DNA of 52,105 nt from a virus. Each line of letters starts with the position of its first letter. Within the stretch, counting starts at the first letter, position 1. The stretch covers positions 1-52,105 of the IMG/VR virus record IMGVR_UViG_3300017917_002096; one strand, written 5' to 3'. Position numbers and translations under genes: made by a program. This document shows, piece after piece, positions 37,897 through 47,118 of this stretch. Under the pieces are notes generated by a model, which saw only the letters and a list, made by a program, of their open reading frames with translations, made no database searches and was not told the origin of the DNA.

Positions 37897-40800
37897 ATGG
37901 AATTTTCTGGAAATTTTATTATTCCTACTTTTGGCACTGGTTATGCCCTATCTTCTGGGGATTCTAGATATCCAGGATTATGGAAAAATCTAGTTGGTTA
38001 CTGGTCTCCTGGACTCGGTAAACAGGGTAGTACTCTTTATGATGTTTCTGGTAGAAAAAGAAATGGAACTGTTAGCGGTGTAGATCCAGCTACTCAAATT
38101 GTAGGTGGTAAATTTGGTTATGCTTTATCATTAGATGGTACCGGAGATGATGTTAATTTTGGTACAATTGATGAATTCAATGGAACCTATACTGCTCTTG
38201 ATATGACCTGGTCTTTCTGGTGTAGTTTAAATACAGGACAGACAGGGAACAGGGCATTATTGACATATGATGCTAATAATAACTATTCGGTAACGGATGA
38301 CGTTCTTATTTATCAAAATACAGGTGGAACTGGTTACTTAAACGGTTGGGGACAGAATTCTGGTTGGAATTTAGGAATTGATCTTCGCTTAGGTAGATGG
38401 GCACATTATTGTATTACTATGCGAGGAACAAACGTTTACTTCTATTTAGATGGGGTTTTGCGGCATACTCAATCTATTACTAGGAATCATAATAATTTTA
38501 CAAGTTCATATGTTTTTGCTTTTGGAAAACCCGGCAATATGAGTCGACCAATTTGTCTTTTAGGAGACATTGGCATTTGGACTCGTTCTTTTGGGGGAGA
38601 AGAAGTAAGATTATTAACTAGAGGTGCTTCTCCTTTAGTTCCGCATAGCAACATCAATACTTGCACATGGTATGATGGTACTTTAGATATTAATGAAACA
38701 GTTGTAGCAGAAGATACGCTTTTACAAGATATTACAGCGGAAATAACAGAGGGATTGAGTTTTTCAGAAACAAATAGCGAAGTTGAAGGTTTAGCTAATG
38801 ACTATTCTCACAACGAAACTGAATATGTTTACGTTTCGGATAGTACGAATATTGATGTAGCCATTAATGTAATTGAAAGTGTTACCGCAAGTTATACGGC
38901 TGTCGAGACTATTCCAGTTAGTTTTCATAATGGATTGAAGGTCATATCTTATAATCCTCTATTATTGATAAGTACTCAGGATCCTATCAGAGTTATAGAA
39001 GTTGATATTTCTATCCCGGCAAGTCCAGCATTTTATCAGTACTTTTTCTCGGAATCTGGAGCAACAGATATCTGGATAAATGAGACGGAGAATTATTTAT
39101 ATATCTCGTGTGCTAATGGTAAATTAATAAAAGCACAGCTTGATGATCTTAATACTTATAGTGTATTAGATGTTAATGACACCGATGAATTAATGCAAGT
39201 TGAAGGAAACGAGGATAATTGGATATCTTTTGCTTCTACTAACAATAGCACGGCAGAATTATATAAGATAGATAATCGCACTGTAGAAGAGTTATCTACA
39301 AGAGTTGACTACTTATCGAATATGATAGTTCCATTTGATACTTATTTGACTTTTATTGAGGGAGAAACAATATCAACAAGATTTGATTATCTTGGCAGTG
39401 TTGAATCTTCTATTAACACGAAATTCTATTGGTTAAGTGATGCCCCAGAGAATACTTCTCCCATGCCTAGAACTTCTGTAAGAGTTTACCTAGATAATGT
39501 AGAATTACACGCAAATGATATAGATCTGAATTCTATAGTTATAAGGCATTCTGTTGGAACAGATAGCACAGCTTCTTTCAATTTAGCTAGAAGACACGAC
39601 GCTTTAAATATCGATGGTGCTGGGAATTCTAGAACGATAACATCTAAAAATCAAATAAGGATCGAAATCGACGGAAATATAGAATTTGATGGTAAAATAG
39701 GTGAATTAGATTGTCGTTATGATGTTAGCACAGAGTTAGTAAGTGTAACAGCATATATGACCCAACCTACAACTGTGAAGAATGATGTAACTTTACCGCT
39801 ACCAGGATTAACTGAAAGAAGAAATCTATATCATATTATTTTACAAAATCCAAGAATGATAAATCCATATCTTGACGAAAATGACACTAATCCTCGTTAT
39901 TATAATGGAGTGCAGGTAGATCTAGGAGAAATTAGAGAACAGCAACTAGAGATGACTAGATTGTTTGGTCCATTAACACCATTTAGCAGGGTTAGAGAAT
40001 TTCTGGATGATGTGACATTTTCTACTGGCGCAGAAAAAGAAGCGGCTTTTGTTAACGCAGTATTAAGTGGTGAATGGAGACCGAAGGCTGGATATACATA
40101 TTTTTGGCACGTTACTGTTGATAATTATAACATTTTTTCTGATGCCGCAGAATTCAATTATAGGGGTTTATTTACTATTGATGAGGAACAGAGCATACTT
40201 AATGGAGAAACAATATCTAGAATAAAGATAGAACAGCCTACGATATATAACGACCTTTATATTGGTACTTCTCCCTCTCAATTAAATGGGCCTTGGAGTT
40301 TATATAGTATCAGATATTATGCTCAGAAAATAAAACAAGAAAGTGTTACTGATGTATTGAGTGATTATGAACCGCAAGAGATCCCAGAAAGCGGAATTAT
40401 TCCAGTTGGGTATATTGAAAGAGGGGGAATGGCTCATAAAGCATATACCCTTGGGTCTGCTCCATATAAGACTATAACAGCTAAGAATGGGAAATATATT
40501 ACAAAATATCGTTGGCAAGACAACTCTGATGGTTTATATCTTATTAGAGATGCAGGATATGACTATATAGATTATGCAAAGGAAATTGCTCGTATAGAGT
40601 ACGAAAAGTTAAAGACAATTGGCGGTACATTATTTCCATTAACATCGTGCGACATGAATCTAACTTTTGATGCTTATTATTTTTATAATCTTAACCTATT
40701 AACTCGTATTAATATTTCCAATACAACAGTAGCTAATATTTATAATAATAGTAATGGTTTCCCTGTTAGTATTAAAACTATTGAAATAAATTGTAGTAAT

Positions 40801-41067
40801 ATGCAAGTAACTTTGCGTACTGATAATCAATTGTCTCAAGAAGAATTAGATGAGCTTGATGAGGAAAAGCCAGATGAGAACGATGTCTTATATCGAGGTC
40901 GTACACTTGATGAGTTGAATTATCGTCCCGGATATTATGAAGTTGGAGCTACTGGAGAATATAATTTTATTGGTAGCACTGGTTATCTCGGCCCTATGGA
41001 TGCTCATTCTGTGCGACAATCTAGAAAATATATTATCACCACAGATGGTCCAAGATGGGCAATATAA
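37897..41067 (+). CDS. Tail hub protein with N-terminal LamG-like domain
   Basis: The 1,056-residue protein begins with a concanavalin/LamG-like domain (about 30-245: WKNLVGYWSP, YALSLDGTGDDVNFG, WAHYCITMRGTNVYFYLDGVL, LGDIGIWTR). A beta-rich middle follows. From about 525, SVRVYLDNVELHANDIDLNSIVI, IRIEIDGNIEFDGKIGELDC and VTAYMTQPT match the hub proteins that plug the siphovirus tail tip. The acidic C-terminus (about 985-1005) precedes a repeat-like tail (YNFIGSTGYLGPMDA). A receptor-binding lectin domain fused to the hub is likely. Confidence 0.65.
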   Translation: MEFSGNFIIPTFGTGYALSSGDSRYPGLWKNLVGYWSPGLGKQGSTLYDVSGRKRNGTVSGVDPATQIVGGKFGYALSLDGTGDDVNFGTIDEFNGTYTALDMTWSFWCSLNTGQTGNRALLTYDANNNYSVTDDVLIYQNTGGTGYLNGWGQNSGWNLGIDLRLGRWAHYCITMRGTNVYFYLDGVLRHTQSITRNHNNFTSSYVFAFGKPGNMSRPICLLGDIGIWTRSFGGEEVRLLTRGASPLVPHSNINTCTWYDGTLDINETVVAEDTLLQDITAEITEGLSFSETNSEVEGLANDYSHNETEYVYVSDSTNIDVAINVIESVTASYTAVETIPVSFHNGLKVISYNPLLLISTQDPIRVIEVDISIPASPAFYQYFFSESGATDIWINETENYLYISCANGKLIKAQLDDLNTYSVLDVNDTDELMQVEGNEDNWISFASTNNSTAELYKIDNRTVEELSTRVDYLSNMIVPFDTYLTFIEGETISTRFDYLGSVESSINTKFYWLSDAPENTSPMPRTSVRVYLDNVELHANDIDLNSIVIRHSVGTDSTASFNLARRHDALNIDGAGNSRTITSKNQIRIEIDGNIEFDGKIGELDCRYDVSTELVSVTAYMTQPTTVKNDVTLPLPGLTERRNLYHIILQNPRMINPYLDENDTNPRYYNGVQVDLGEIREQQLEMTRLFGPLTPFSRVREFLDDVTFSTGAEKEAAFVNAVLSGEWRPKAGYTYFWHVTVDNYNIFSDAAEFNYRGLFTIDEEQSILNGETISRIKIEQPTIYNDLYIGTSPSQLNGPWSLYSIRYYAQKIKQESVTDVLSDYEPQEIPESGIIPVGYIERGGMAHKAYTLGSAPYKTITAKNGKYITKYRWQDNSDGLYLIRDAGYDYIDYAKEIARIEYEKLKTIGGTLFPLTSCDMNLTFDAYYFYNLNLLTRINISNTTVANIYNNSNGFPVSIKTIEINCSNMQVTLRTDNQLSQEELDELDEEKPDENDVLYRGRTLDELNYRPGYYEVGATGEYNFIGSTGYLGPMDAHSVRQSRKYIITTDGPRWAI

Positions 41068-41564
41068 TATCATTTCTTCAAACGCAGAATAAAGTCACTA
41101 CTGATCGTATTGATAAATACAAATATAAATATCACGATATACGATTTGACACAAATTATTTTTCCAACAGTGTATATAAAAAAGTAGTATTAGAAGTAAA
41201 TGCAGAAGAAGGTGGTTATTCAGATAGAACAACTTTAAGACTGTATAATATTACAAGCAATCATGTTCTTTATTCTACATTTTCTCCAGTAATTGAGTTA
41301 TCTTCAAAAATAGGAGGAGTAACAGACTTCACTGTAGGGGGCATTTATTATACTTATAATTCTGAGATCGTATTATTAAATACTTTCTGGCAGAGTTATT
41401 TGTCCTATAGTTTTATTCAAATAGACGATACTACTTTTGAAGTTCCTATTGATTATTCTATTAACTGTCGAGAAATAAATTATCCAAATACTGGTATTCC
41501 TTTATCCCCACCAATTAAATTGTATATTTATTTTATTTATAATAATCCATATATATGTTCATAA
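41055..41564 (+). CDS. Tail-tip protein of unknown function
   Basis: The 169-residue protein overlaps the hub gene by 13 nt and the next gene by 10 nt. It is very rich in Tyr, Ile, Ser and Asn and beta-structured (RLYNITSNHVLYSTFSPVI, VGGIYYTYNSEIVLL). Coding DNA here is among the most AT-rich of the window (14 of 60 G+C at 41101-41160). Likely a tail-tip or fibre part; no family is recognised. Confidence 0.45.
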   Translation: MGNIISFLQTQNKVTTDRIDKYKYKYHDIRFDTNYFSNSVYKKVVLEVNAEEGGYSDRTTLRLYNITSNHVLYSTFSPVIELSSKIGGVTDFTVGGIYYTYNSEIVLLNTFWQSYLSYSFIQIDDTTFEVPIDYSINCREINYPNTGIPLSPPIKLYIYFIYNNPYICS

Positions 41565-43012
41565 AAGATATTTCTAAACTTAGCAAGTCAAATAGTATAG
41601 AGATAGCAAAGCTCAATAAAAACAAGAATGTTGCTTTTGCAGAATATTCTACAGATAATAATTCTATTTCTGGTAATTTTGATTTTGAGAAAGTTGTTTC
41701 TGACGGTGATGGTAGTAAATATGCTAATACTTTAAATACAACAAACGTTGATTGTATTCACTTTGATACCACTCTTAACTGCACTGATACTAAAGAAGAG
41801 TTACTTTGTAGAAGTGTTTTTTTCAATAAGGATTTTATTATTAGAGATATTCCTAAAGAGTTAGTACCACTAATTGATTTTAGAGCTATTTGGAGATCGA
41901 ATGATCCATTAGTTTCATTTACTTCTCTGCCATATTTTAAACAAGTGAATTATATTGATACTTATGGAAAGATAGTTAATGAAAATACTGGAGACACTAT
42001 TTACGAAGGATTTTTGAATCTATTAGACTACTATTATTTCAGTTATACGAGTGAACCAAATGACGATATATATGTAGTGCCAGGCTTATTAACAGATTCT
42101 GCTATAGAAGGATGTAATCCTAATTATTTGAGGGATGCATTTGATTGTACAATAAATGGGCAAACTGGTAGACTTGGTGGGGTTGCCTCGGCAAGCAGAA
42201 GCATCGCTAAGATCACAAATGTTACGACTTCTTATATATCTGGGTATAATATAGATGACGAATATCAAGTTATAAATTGGAGCAATGTTGTTGGTATTGA
42301 TTTTTATACAAATACTGAAAGTATCTCTGCTCCTTTTACTTGTACTGAAGTAGTATCTGGGAAAGTTATTACAAGCGACAAAACATTAGACAGTAGTAAT
42401 TTCAATAATTGGTGTTTTATTTTAATAGATAGAACAAACGAGACAGGTTATGGTGGTGGTACTGGAATTTACGGAGATAGAATAAATTTGTGCGGAGGAA
42501 ATTTTGCAACAACACTAAGACTTTATCGCAATCATGATAATTATCCGGAAAGTGTTAATATTGCTAAATTTACTAGAAATAATCAATTAGAACAGTATTG
42601 GACATTTCCGAGGTGGGCTCCATATTTTGAAGAAGATATTTTAATAAATAAGAAACATCAAATTTATAATAAGTATTTATATTCTTCTTATTTAAATCAA
42701 GTTACAGATCACTTAGCAGATATTAAGATATCTATGAGAACAGATAAAGATGTTAGATTTAGTATCTGTGCGTATGCTCATGTTCTTTATCCTGCTACAA
42801 TATCAACTTCTATTGCGGTTCCTGTAGATAATTTTTCAGGAACTGTATCTTCGTGGAGTAATTCTTGGTTTGGTGTTCGTAATTATGATCGTAATCCTAC
42901 TTATAAGAATATAGAAGGATTTTATAAATTGCCAGATAGTATAGAGGTAGAGTGCAAAATAATACCATATATCAATAGTGCAAAGTTATGTAAAAATGTT
43001 ACTTATAAATAA
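41555..43012 (+). CDS. Large tail-tip protein of unknown function
   Basis: The 485-residue protein is beta-rich with many aromatic and Asn residues and several Cys. Features seen are YGGGTGIYGDRINLCGG (about 297-313) and FPRWAPYF (about 352-359). No catalytic, lectin or chaperone motif is clear. It overlaps both neighbours and shares their base composition, so the three were probably acquired or evolve together. A receptor-binding role is a guess. Confidence 0.5.
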   Translation: MFIKDISKLSKSNSIEIAKLNKNKNVAFAEYSTDNNSISGNFDFEKVVSDGDGSKYANTLNTTNVDCIHFDTTLNCTDTKEELLCRSVFFNKDFIIRDIPKELVPLIDFRAIWRSNDPLVSFTSLPYFKQVNYIDTYGKIVNENTGDTIYEGFLNLLDYYYFSYTSEPNDDIYVVPGLLTDSAIEGCNPNYLRDAFDCTINGQTGRLGGVASASRSIAKITNVTTSYISGYNIDDEYQVINWSNVVGIDFYTNTESISAPFTCTEVVSGKVITSDKTLDSSNFNNWCFILIDRTNETGYGGGTGIYGDRINLCGGNFATTLRLYRNHDNYPESVNIAKFTRNNQLEQYWTFPRWAPYFEEDILINKKHQIYNKYLYSSYLNQVTDHLADIKISMRTDKDVRFSICAYAHVLYPATISTSIAVPVDNFSGTVSSWSNSWFGVRNYDRNPTYKNIEGFYKLPDSIEVECKIIPYINSAKLCKNVTYK

Positions 43013-43535
43013 TTTATATAAAACAGCAAAAGTAAATACTCACACATTAGATATTATAAATTATAATATGTCTAATAGAAGAGATGAGTATGATAATATA
43101 ACTCATAGTGGATTTAATATTTCTTCTGATTATATTTCTCCAAATTATATTTATTTAAATCAGGGACTTTCTAGTGGAAATTATGCATCTGATTGTGCTA
43201 TATTTGCTTGGGAAGTAAATTTGAATGGGTTTACTGAAGAACAATTAACACAAGTATATGTTAATCATTTAGTAAAGGATTTATATCCTATTGAGGGATT
43301 TAACTATAATAACAATAGCAATTATAGGAATTATTTCATAGTTCCCCATAAAGTAATTTATTTAATATCAAATATAAATGATATTCTATCTAATTATAGG
43401 TTATCTTATAGTGTTTATGTAGGTATTTCTAAAGTAAATGATCTGACAGAGAGACAAACAAGAATAGCAGAAGTAAAGGCGAGATTATTATGTTCTTATG
43501 TACCTAATACATTTAAATTAAGAAGAGAAAGTTAA
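42996..43535 (+). CDS. Tail-tip protein of unknown function
   Basis: The frame opens with GTG at 42978, but ATG 42996 (MLLINNLYKTAKVNTH) is the likelier start; neither has a ribosome site and both overlap the preceding gene. The 179-residue product is Asn/Tyr/Ser-rich and beta-structured, ending with a basic helix (RQTRIAEVKARLL). It is the last rightward gene; its stop codon overlaps the stop of the converging gene. Confidence 0.45.
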   Translation: MLLINNLYKTAKVNTHTLDIINYNMSNRRDEYDNITHSGFNISSDYISPNYIYLNQGLSSGNYASDCAIFAWEVNLNGFTEEQLTQVYVNHLVKDLYPIEGFNYNNNSNYRNYFIVPHKVIYLISNINDILSNYRLSYSVYVGISKVNDLTERQTRIAEVKARLLCSYVPNTFKLRRES

Positions 43536-43912
43536 GTTTTGAGTAATTCTATAGCCCCAATTCCTCCTATCCCATTCTTCCATCCAGTAGTAGCATTGTT
43601 CATATATTCCTGACCAATATATCTAGTTATTTTTCTGAATTTCATCTTCTGAACATCTATTTCTATTCCTTCAATATATGATTTTGTTTTACCAAAGACA
43701 TATATCTTGTTGATCTGTTCTTTTCCAGACAAGAAGGAAGCTCTTTCAACAATATGATTATATGCATCATATCCAGTTAATCTGATAACAGTTGTAGCGG
43801 CAGCAAATAATAAGGTCTTTATATGTTTATTTTCTTGTTCATTCCAGTTACTATTAAGACTCTCTCCAGTAAAGTTAGTATTATCGGTGTATTCAATGAA
43901 ATATTTGAACAT
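43532..43912 (-). CDS. Small phage protein with YIGQEY motif
   Basis: The ATG at 43912 overlaps the preceding stop (TAATG), preferred over a longer frame. The 126-residue protein begins MFKYFIEYTDNTNFTGESLN and contains RYIGQEYMNNATTGWKNG (about 102-119), a motif I associate with small phage proteins of unknown role. It is the last gene of the leftward glycan operon, converging with tail genes. Beta-rich and soluble. Confidence 0.55.
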   Translation of the reverse strand: MFKYFIEYTDNTNFTGESLNSNWNEQENKHIKTLLFAAATTVIRLTGYDAYNHIVERASFLSGKEQINKIYVFGKTKSYIEGIEIDVQKMKFRKITRYIGQEYMNNATTGWKNGIGGIGAIELLKT

Positions 43913-44100
43913 TATTTTGCTCTCATTTCCCAATTATAACAATTAATAAGTTGCGTACATATTGGAACATCTGAAGGCTTAGTTCCCACCTGACCCCAAC
44001 AAACATTAGGAACATTCTTACAACCCTCCACCTTAACATCCTGATGTCCCTTAAAAGAAGAACAACCAGCAATAAATAAACATAATATAAGATAACGCAT
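43912..44100 (-). CDS. Small lipoprotein, possibly lysis or exclusion related
   Basis: The 62-residue protein starts after AAGGAG with a short signal ending in a lipobox (CLFIAGC, Cys at about 13). The mature part, about 50 residues, holds four more Cys (about 27, 34, 48 and 54). Size and lipidation fit outer-membrane spanins or surface-exclusion lipoproteins; no inner-membrane spanin partner is seen next to it, and it rides in a sugar operon. Role therefore uncertain. Confidence 0.6.
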   Translation of the reverse strand: MRYLILCLFIAGCSSFKGHQDVKVEGCKNVPNVCWGQVGTKPSDVPICTQLINCYNWEMRAK

Positions 44101-44101
44101 A

Positions 44102-44299
44102 TTAACTCCTTAGATCTCTCTCTATTTTCTTTATTTGTTCGTCTATCTTCATTACTTCTTGAGCAGTCTTATCAGTGCAAGCCTCTAGCATTATCTTACT
44201 TCTTTTTTCCTTTAGTTCTTCCAATTTAATACGCTTTTGTTTCATTCTCTGTTCTACGCTGAACCATCCAGATATGTGTGAAATAAAGTCTATATTCAT
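44102..44299 (-). CDS. Coiled-coil small protein
   Basis: The 65-residue protein follows TAGGAG. From about residue 15 it is a continuous charged helix (EQRMKQKRIKLEELKEKRSK, EVMKIDEQIKKIERDL), a likely coiled coil. There is no membrane anchor, which argues against a spanin. It stands between the glycosyltransferase and the lipoprotein. Function unknown. Confidence 0.5.
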   Translation of the reverse strand: MNIDFISHISGWFSVEQRMKQKRIKLEELKEKRSKIMLEACTDKTAQEVMKIDEQIKKIERDLRS

Positions 44300-44306
44300 A
44301 TTTCTC

Positions 44307-45254
44307 CTATAAAGTATTTATAATATTGACCAACTCTTCAGTTCTATGTCTATTAGTATGTCTGTTCAATATACATTTTCTACCGTTAGTGCTTACTTCG
44401 TATATTAGAGCGTCATTTTGCAATAAGTTATATACTTTTTCTACTGCATTACTTCCGTTTAGTTTAATATTAATGTAACAGTCGTCTGGGAATAATGAAC
44501 TTAATCCAGAGAAAGGAGTTGTTACTAGAACAGATCCACTGCTCATTATTTCAAAATTCTTCGCCGCACAGATATCAAATGCAGATCCAGTCGATAAATG
44601 AGCTACATAGGATTGCAAGCATTTTATATAACCATCATTTACTTTTTGCCTGTTTTCAAATATATCAATGCAATCAGCTTGTTTTAGTGCATCACATATA
44701 AATCGACGCTCTGGATATGGGTTGGTAATATGACCAGTAAAACATATTTTGCGTATTTTATTGCAATGTTCTGGTTTAAATACTGAAGCATCCACTGAGA
44801 ATGGTAACCATAAAGTTTTAATTCCCCAATCTCGTAAAGATTGAGAATAATGTCTTTGTAGAATAAGGTCTATTCCTTGTTCCTGATACCATTTTCCATC
44901 AGATTCATAGTGAGCATCTTCTTCTATCATTATCTTTGGGATAGCTTTAGAACTAGCAAATCCATTAGGAAGAATGCATCCCCTAGCTTCCTTAGTATGA
45001 GGAGAATAATGTTCAAACATTCTACTCTTTGTGTTAAGGATAGCTACTGTTGGTTTTATTTTATGTAATAAAGTATCCCAACTTATTTCTGGGTTATAAG
45101 GTATTTCTATAAGATCCTTATATTCATGTTGAATGCTTGGACCATAAACAACTATATCATATCCATTATTCTTCATCCATCTGACATATTCTAAATGGAA
45201 CCACTTATCAATATTATAGTTAGCTACATATTTATATATCCATAGTATCTTCAT
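44307..45254 (-). CDS. Glycosyltransferase, GT-B fold (CgeB-like)
   Basis: The 315-residue protein starts MKILWIYKY. The C-terminal half has KICFTGHITNPYPERR (about 168-183) and the acceptor/donor loop AAKNFEIMSSGSVLVTTPFSGL (about 230-251), typical of family-1-like GT-B enzymes that use nucleotide sugars. It overlaps the upstream methyltransferase stop by one base. Substrate unknown; it likely adds a sugar to the glycan built by this operon. Confidence 0.75.
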   Translation of the reverse strand: MKILWIYKYVANYNIDKWFHLEYVRWMKNNGYDIVVYGPSIQHEYKDLIEIPYNPEISWDTLLHKIKPTVAILNTKSRMFEHYSPHTKEARGCILPNGFASSKAIPKIMIEEDAHYESDGKWYQEQGIDLILQRHYSQSLRDWGIKTLWLPFSVDASVFKPEHCNKIRKICFTGHITNPYPERRFICDALKQADCIDIFENRQKVNDGYIKCLQSYVAHLSTGSAFDICAAKNFEIMSSGSVLVTTPFSGLSSLFPDDCYINIKLNGSNAVEKVYNLLQNDALIYEVSTNGRKCILNRHTNRHRTEELVNIINTL

Positions 45255-45862
45255 TAAGCATTGCTCTTTCTTAGATATACTGCATTGCCACTAACTGTTT
45301 CTAATAATTCATAGTGTGGATCAATATAATGGATCCAATTTGACCTGTAATCTACGTTTCTAACTAAGTATTCTATGATAATAAGTTTAGGAGTAAATTT
45401 TAGGAAGTCACAGCACTCAAGGGCTTTATGCTCGTTTGTTTCTATATCTATAGTAAATAGATCAGCGTTCCAATATTCTGGATACATACTTAAAAGAGTG
45501 TTCATTGTCATACAACGTTCTTTTCTAACTGGAGGATGATATCCATCTAACATACCAACAGTGGAATATTGATCTCCTATATAACTTCCAAGGGTAGCAG
45601 TTTCGCACATGTCTATTTCACCATCATAGTTTGAAATAGCAGTATGTATATTGATATCTTCTGGTCTTTTTTCTACATGAGAAGCATATTCTTTATATAA
45701 TGGGTCTACGCAAATACCCCTCCATCCTTTTAAGTACAACGAATATGTATTACTATATAAGAGAGCATCTCCAGCACCAATATCTACATATTTACCATGT
45801 TCAATATGACCTAAAACTCTTTCAATTATTTTATCTTCGTATGCTTGCGAATATTGCATCAT
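45254..45862 (-). CDS. FkbM-family methyltransferase
   Basis: The 202-residue protein shows GKYVDIGAGDALLYSNTY (about 23-40) for S-adenosylmethionine binding, RGICVDPL (about 48-55) and LFTIDIETNEHKALE (about 135-149), the FkbM signature. Such enzymes O-methylate sugars. GGAG precedes the ATG. It is embedded between two glycosyltransferases, so it probably methylates the phage-directed glycan. Confidence 0.82.
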   Translation of the reverse strand: MMQYSQAYEDKIIERVLGHIEHGKYVDIGAGDALLYSNTYSLYLKGWRGICVDPLYKEYASHVEKRPEDINIHTAISNYDGEIDMCETATLGSYIGDQYSTVGMLDGYHPPVRKERCMTMNTLLSMYPEYWNADLFTIDIETNEHKALECCDFLKFTPKLIIIEYLVRNVDYRSNWIHYIDPHYELLETVSGNAVYLRKSNA

Positions 45863-46557
45863 TATTTCTCCCAGGTTTCTCCCCAGAGCTTACCTTCTGA
45901 TTGTCTTTTATTGAACAATAATCTATCTACGATAAAAATATCAGGCACTCTAACAATATGATGAGTTTCGTCCATTTCTTCTTTTTTAAAAGCTGGATGA
46001 TAATGGTTCAATATAGCATCTTTATCATGTATAGCTAGTTCATTCTTTATAGCATATTCCCACATTTCCTGATCCTGATAGAAATGAGTATAATAAGGAC
46101 AGCATACTTGATGATTGACATCTTTATATCTATCTATGAATGTTCTCCCCATTAAAGTCTGTCCATACGGTTTATAGCTATAATTGCTTATTCCGGGGCA
46201 TTTCTGTGTTAACCCTATCACAGAGTCGTCTCCAGCGTTTTTAAGCGTTCTAAGGGCTGTTTCCAAGCAATTATCGTACAGTTCTACGTCATCACACAAC
46301 ATCAAATGAGCATCATAGCCCTTTAGTCTGTGCATATAGTTCCAACAACCTATAACATATAGCTGAGTAGGACTAACCACGAAATAGGCTTTTATATCTC
46401 CAAATTCTTTAGCTATTTCTAACATACTGTCATTATCATTATTATCGAAAACTACGCATATTTGATAATTTTGATATGTTTGACGTTTTAGAGAAAGAAG
46501 TAATCTTTTTAATTTCTCTGGTCTTTTATATGTAGCTATGCCTATAAGTGCTTTCAT
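45862..46557 (-). CDS. Glycosyltransferase, GT-A fold (family-2-like)
   Basis: The 231-residue protein begins MKALIGIATYKRPEKLKRLL, a GT-A start, and has the metal site LMLCDDVEL (about 86-94). The C-terminal HYHPAF (about 185-190) may supply the catalytic His. It uses a nucleotide sugar donor; the acceptor is unknown. It directly touches the neighbouring methyltransferase genes. Confidence 0.75.
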   Translation of the reverse strand: MKALIGIATYKRPEKLKRLLLSLKRQTYQNYQICVVFDNNDNDSMLEIAKEFGDIKAYFVVSPTQLYVIGCWNYMHRLKGYDAHLMLCDDVELYDNCLETALRTLKNAGDDSVIGLTQKCPGISNYSYKPYGQTLMGRTFIDRYKDVNHQVCCPYYTHFYQDQEMWEYAIKNELAIHDKDAILNHYHPAFKKEEMDETHHIVRVPDIFIVDRLLFNKRQSEGKLWGETWEK

Positions 46558-47118
46558 TTATTCCTTTACAGCAATACATCCTATCATGGGATAATCATGT
46601 TTGACAACATCAGTAAAATGTACATTATACCAATTTGATCCTAGCATTTCTCTAAAGGTTTCTCTTGTATATCCCCATTTATGAAAACTATATTCATTTT
46701 TACCGTTACAATAAATAAGCTCCATCATGTATTCTGGGTTGTTGCTATATTGTTCTACAACTGTCTTTATATCTGGGAAATCTATTTTCAGTACTCCTCC
46801 AGATTTAAGTACCCTTTTACATTCTGATATTATAAATTCTGCTTGTTGTTTAGAAAAATGTTCAATACAGCATATCATCAATATTTCATTAACAGAATTA
46901 TCCTTAAAATCCCAAGGCTTTAATAGGTCTAGTTGTTTATCAATAATTGGGCTTGTTCTTTTTCTTTTATTTGGATCTTGCTCAAATGGTGTCTTATAAT
47001 AATTATTAAATGTAGTTAAATTAGGATTATCTGTTATATCTGAGGCAAATATACCCCAGGCATCGCAATTAATATAATCCTTTAAGTAAATGGACCCACA
47101 CGCCAGATGTAAATTCAT
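46558..47118 (-). CDS. SAM-dependent methyltransferase
   Basis: The 186-residue protein begins MNLHLACGSIYLKDYINCD, the compact SAM-binding start found in sugar-cluster methyltransferases. It continues with NEILMICCIEHFSKQQAEFII and RVLKSGGVLKIDFPD, the class I C-terminal pattern. AAGGG precedes the ATG. The 4-nt overlap with the upstream methyltransferase supports joint expression. The target is unknown, probably a sugar hydroxyl. Confidence 0.75.
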   Translation of the reverse strand: MNLHLACGSIYLKDYINCDAWGIFASDITDNPNLTTFNNYYKTPFEQDPNKRKRTSPIIDKQLDLLKPWDFKDNSVNEILMICCIEHFSKQQAEFIISECKRVLKSGGVLKIDFPDIKTVVEQYSNNPEYMMELIYCNGKNEYSFHKWGYTRETFREMLGSNWYNVHFTDVVKHDYPMIGCIAVKE

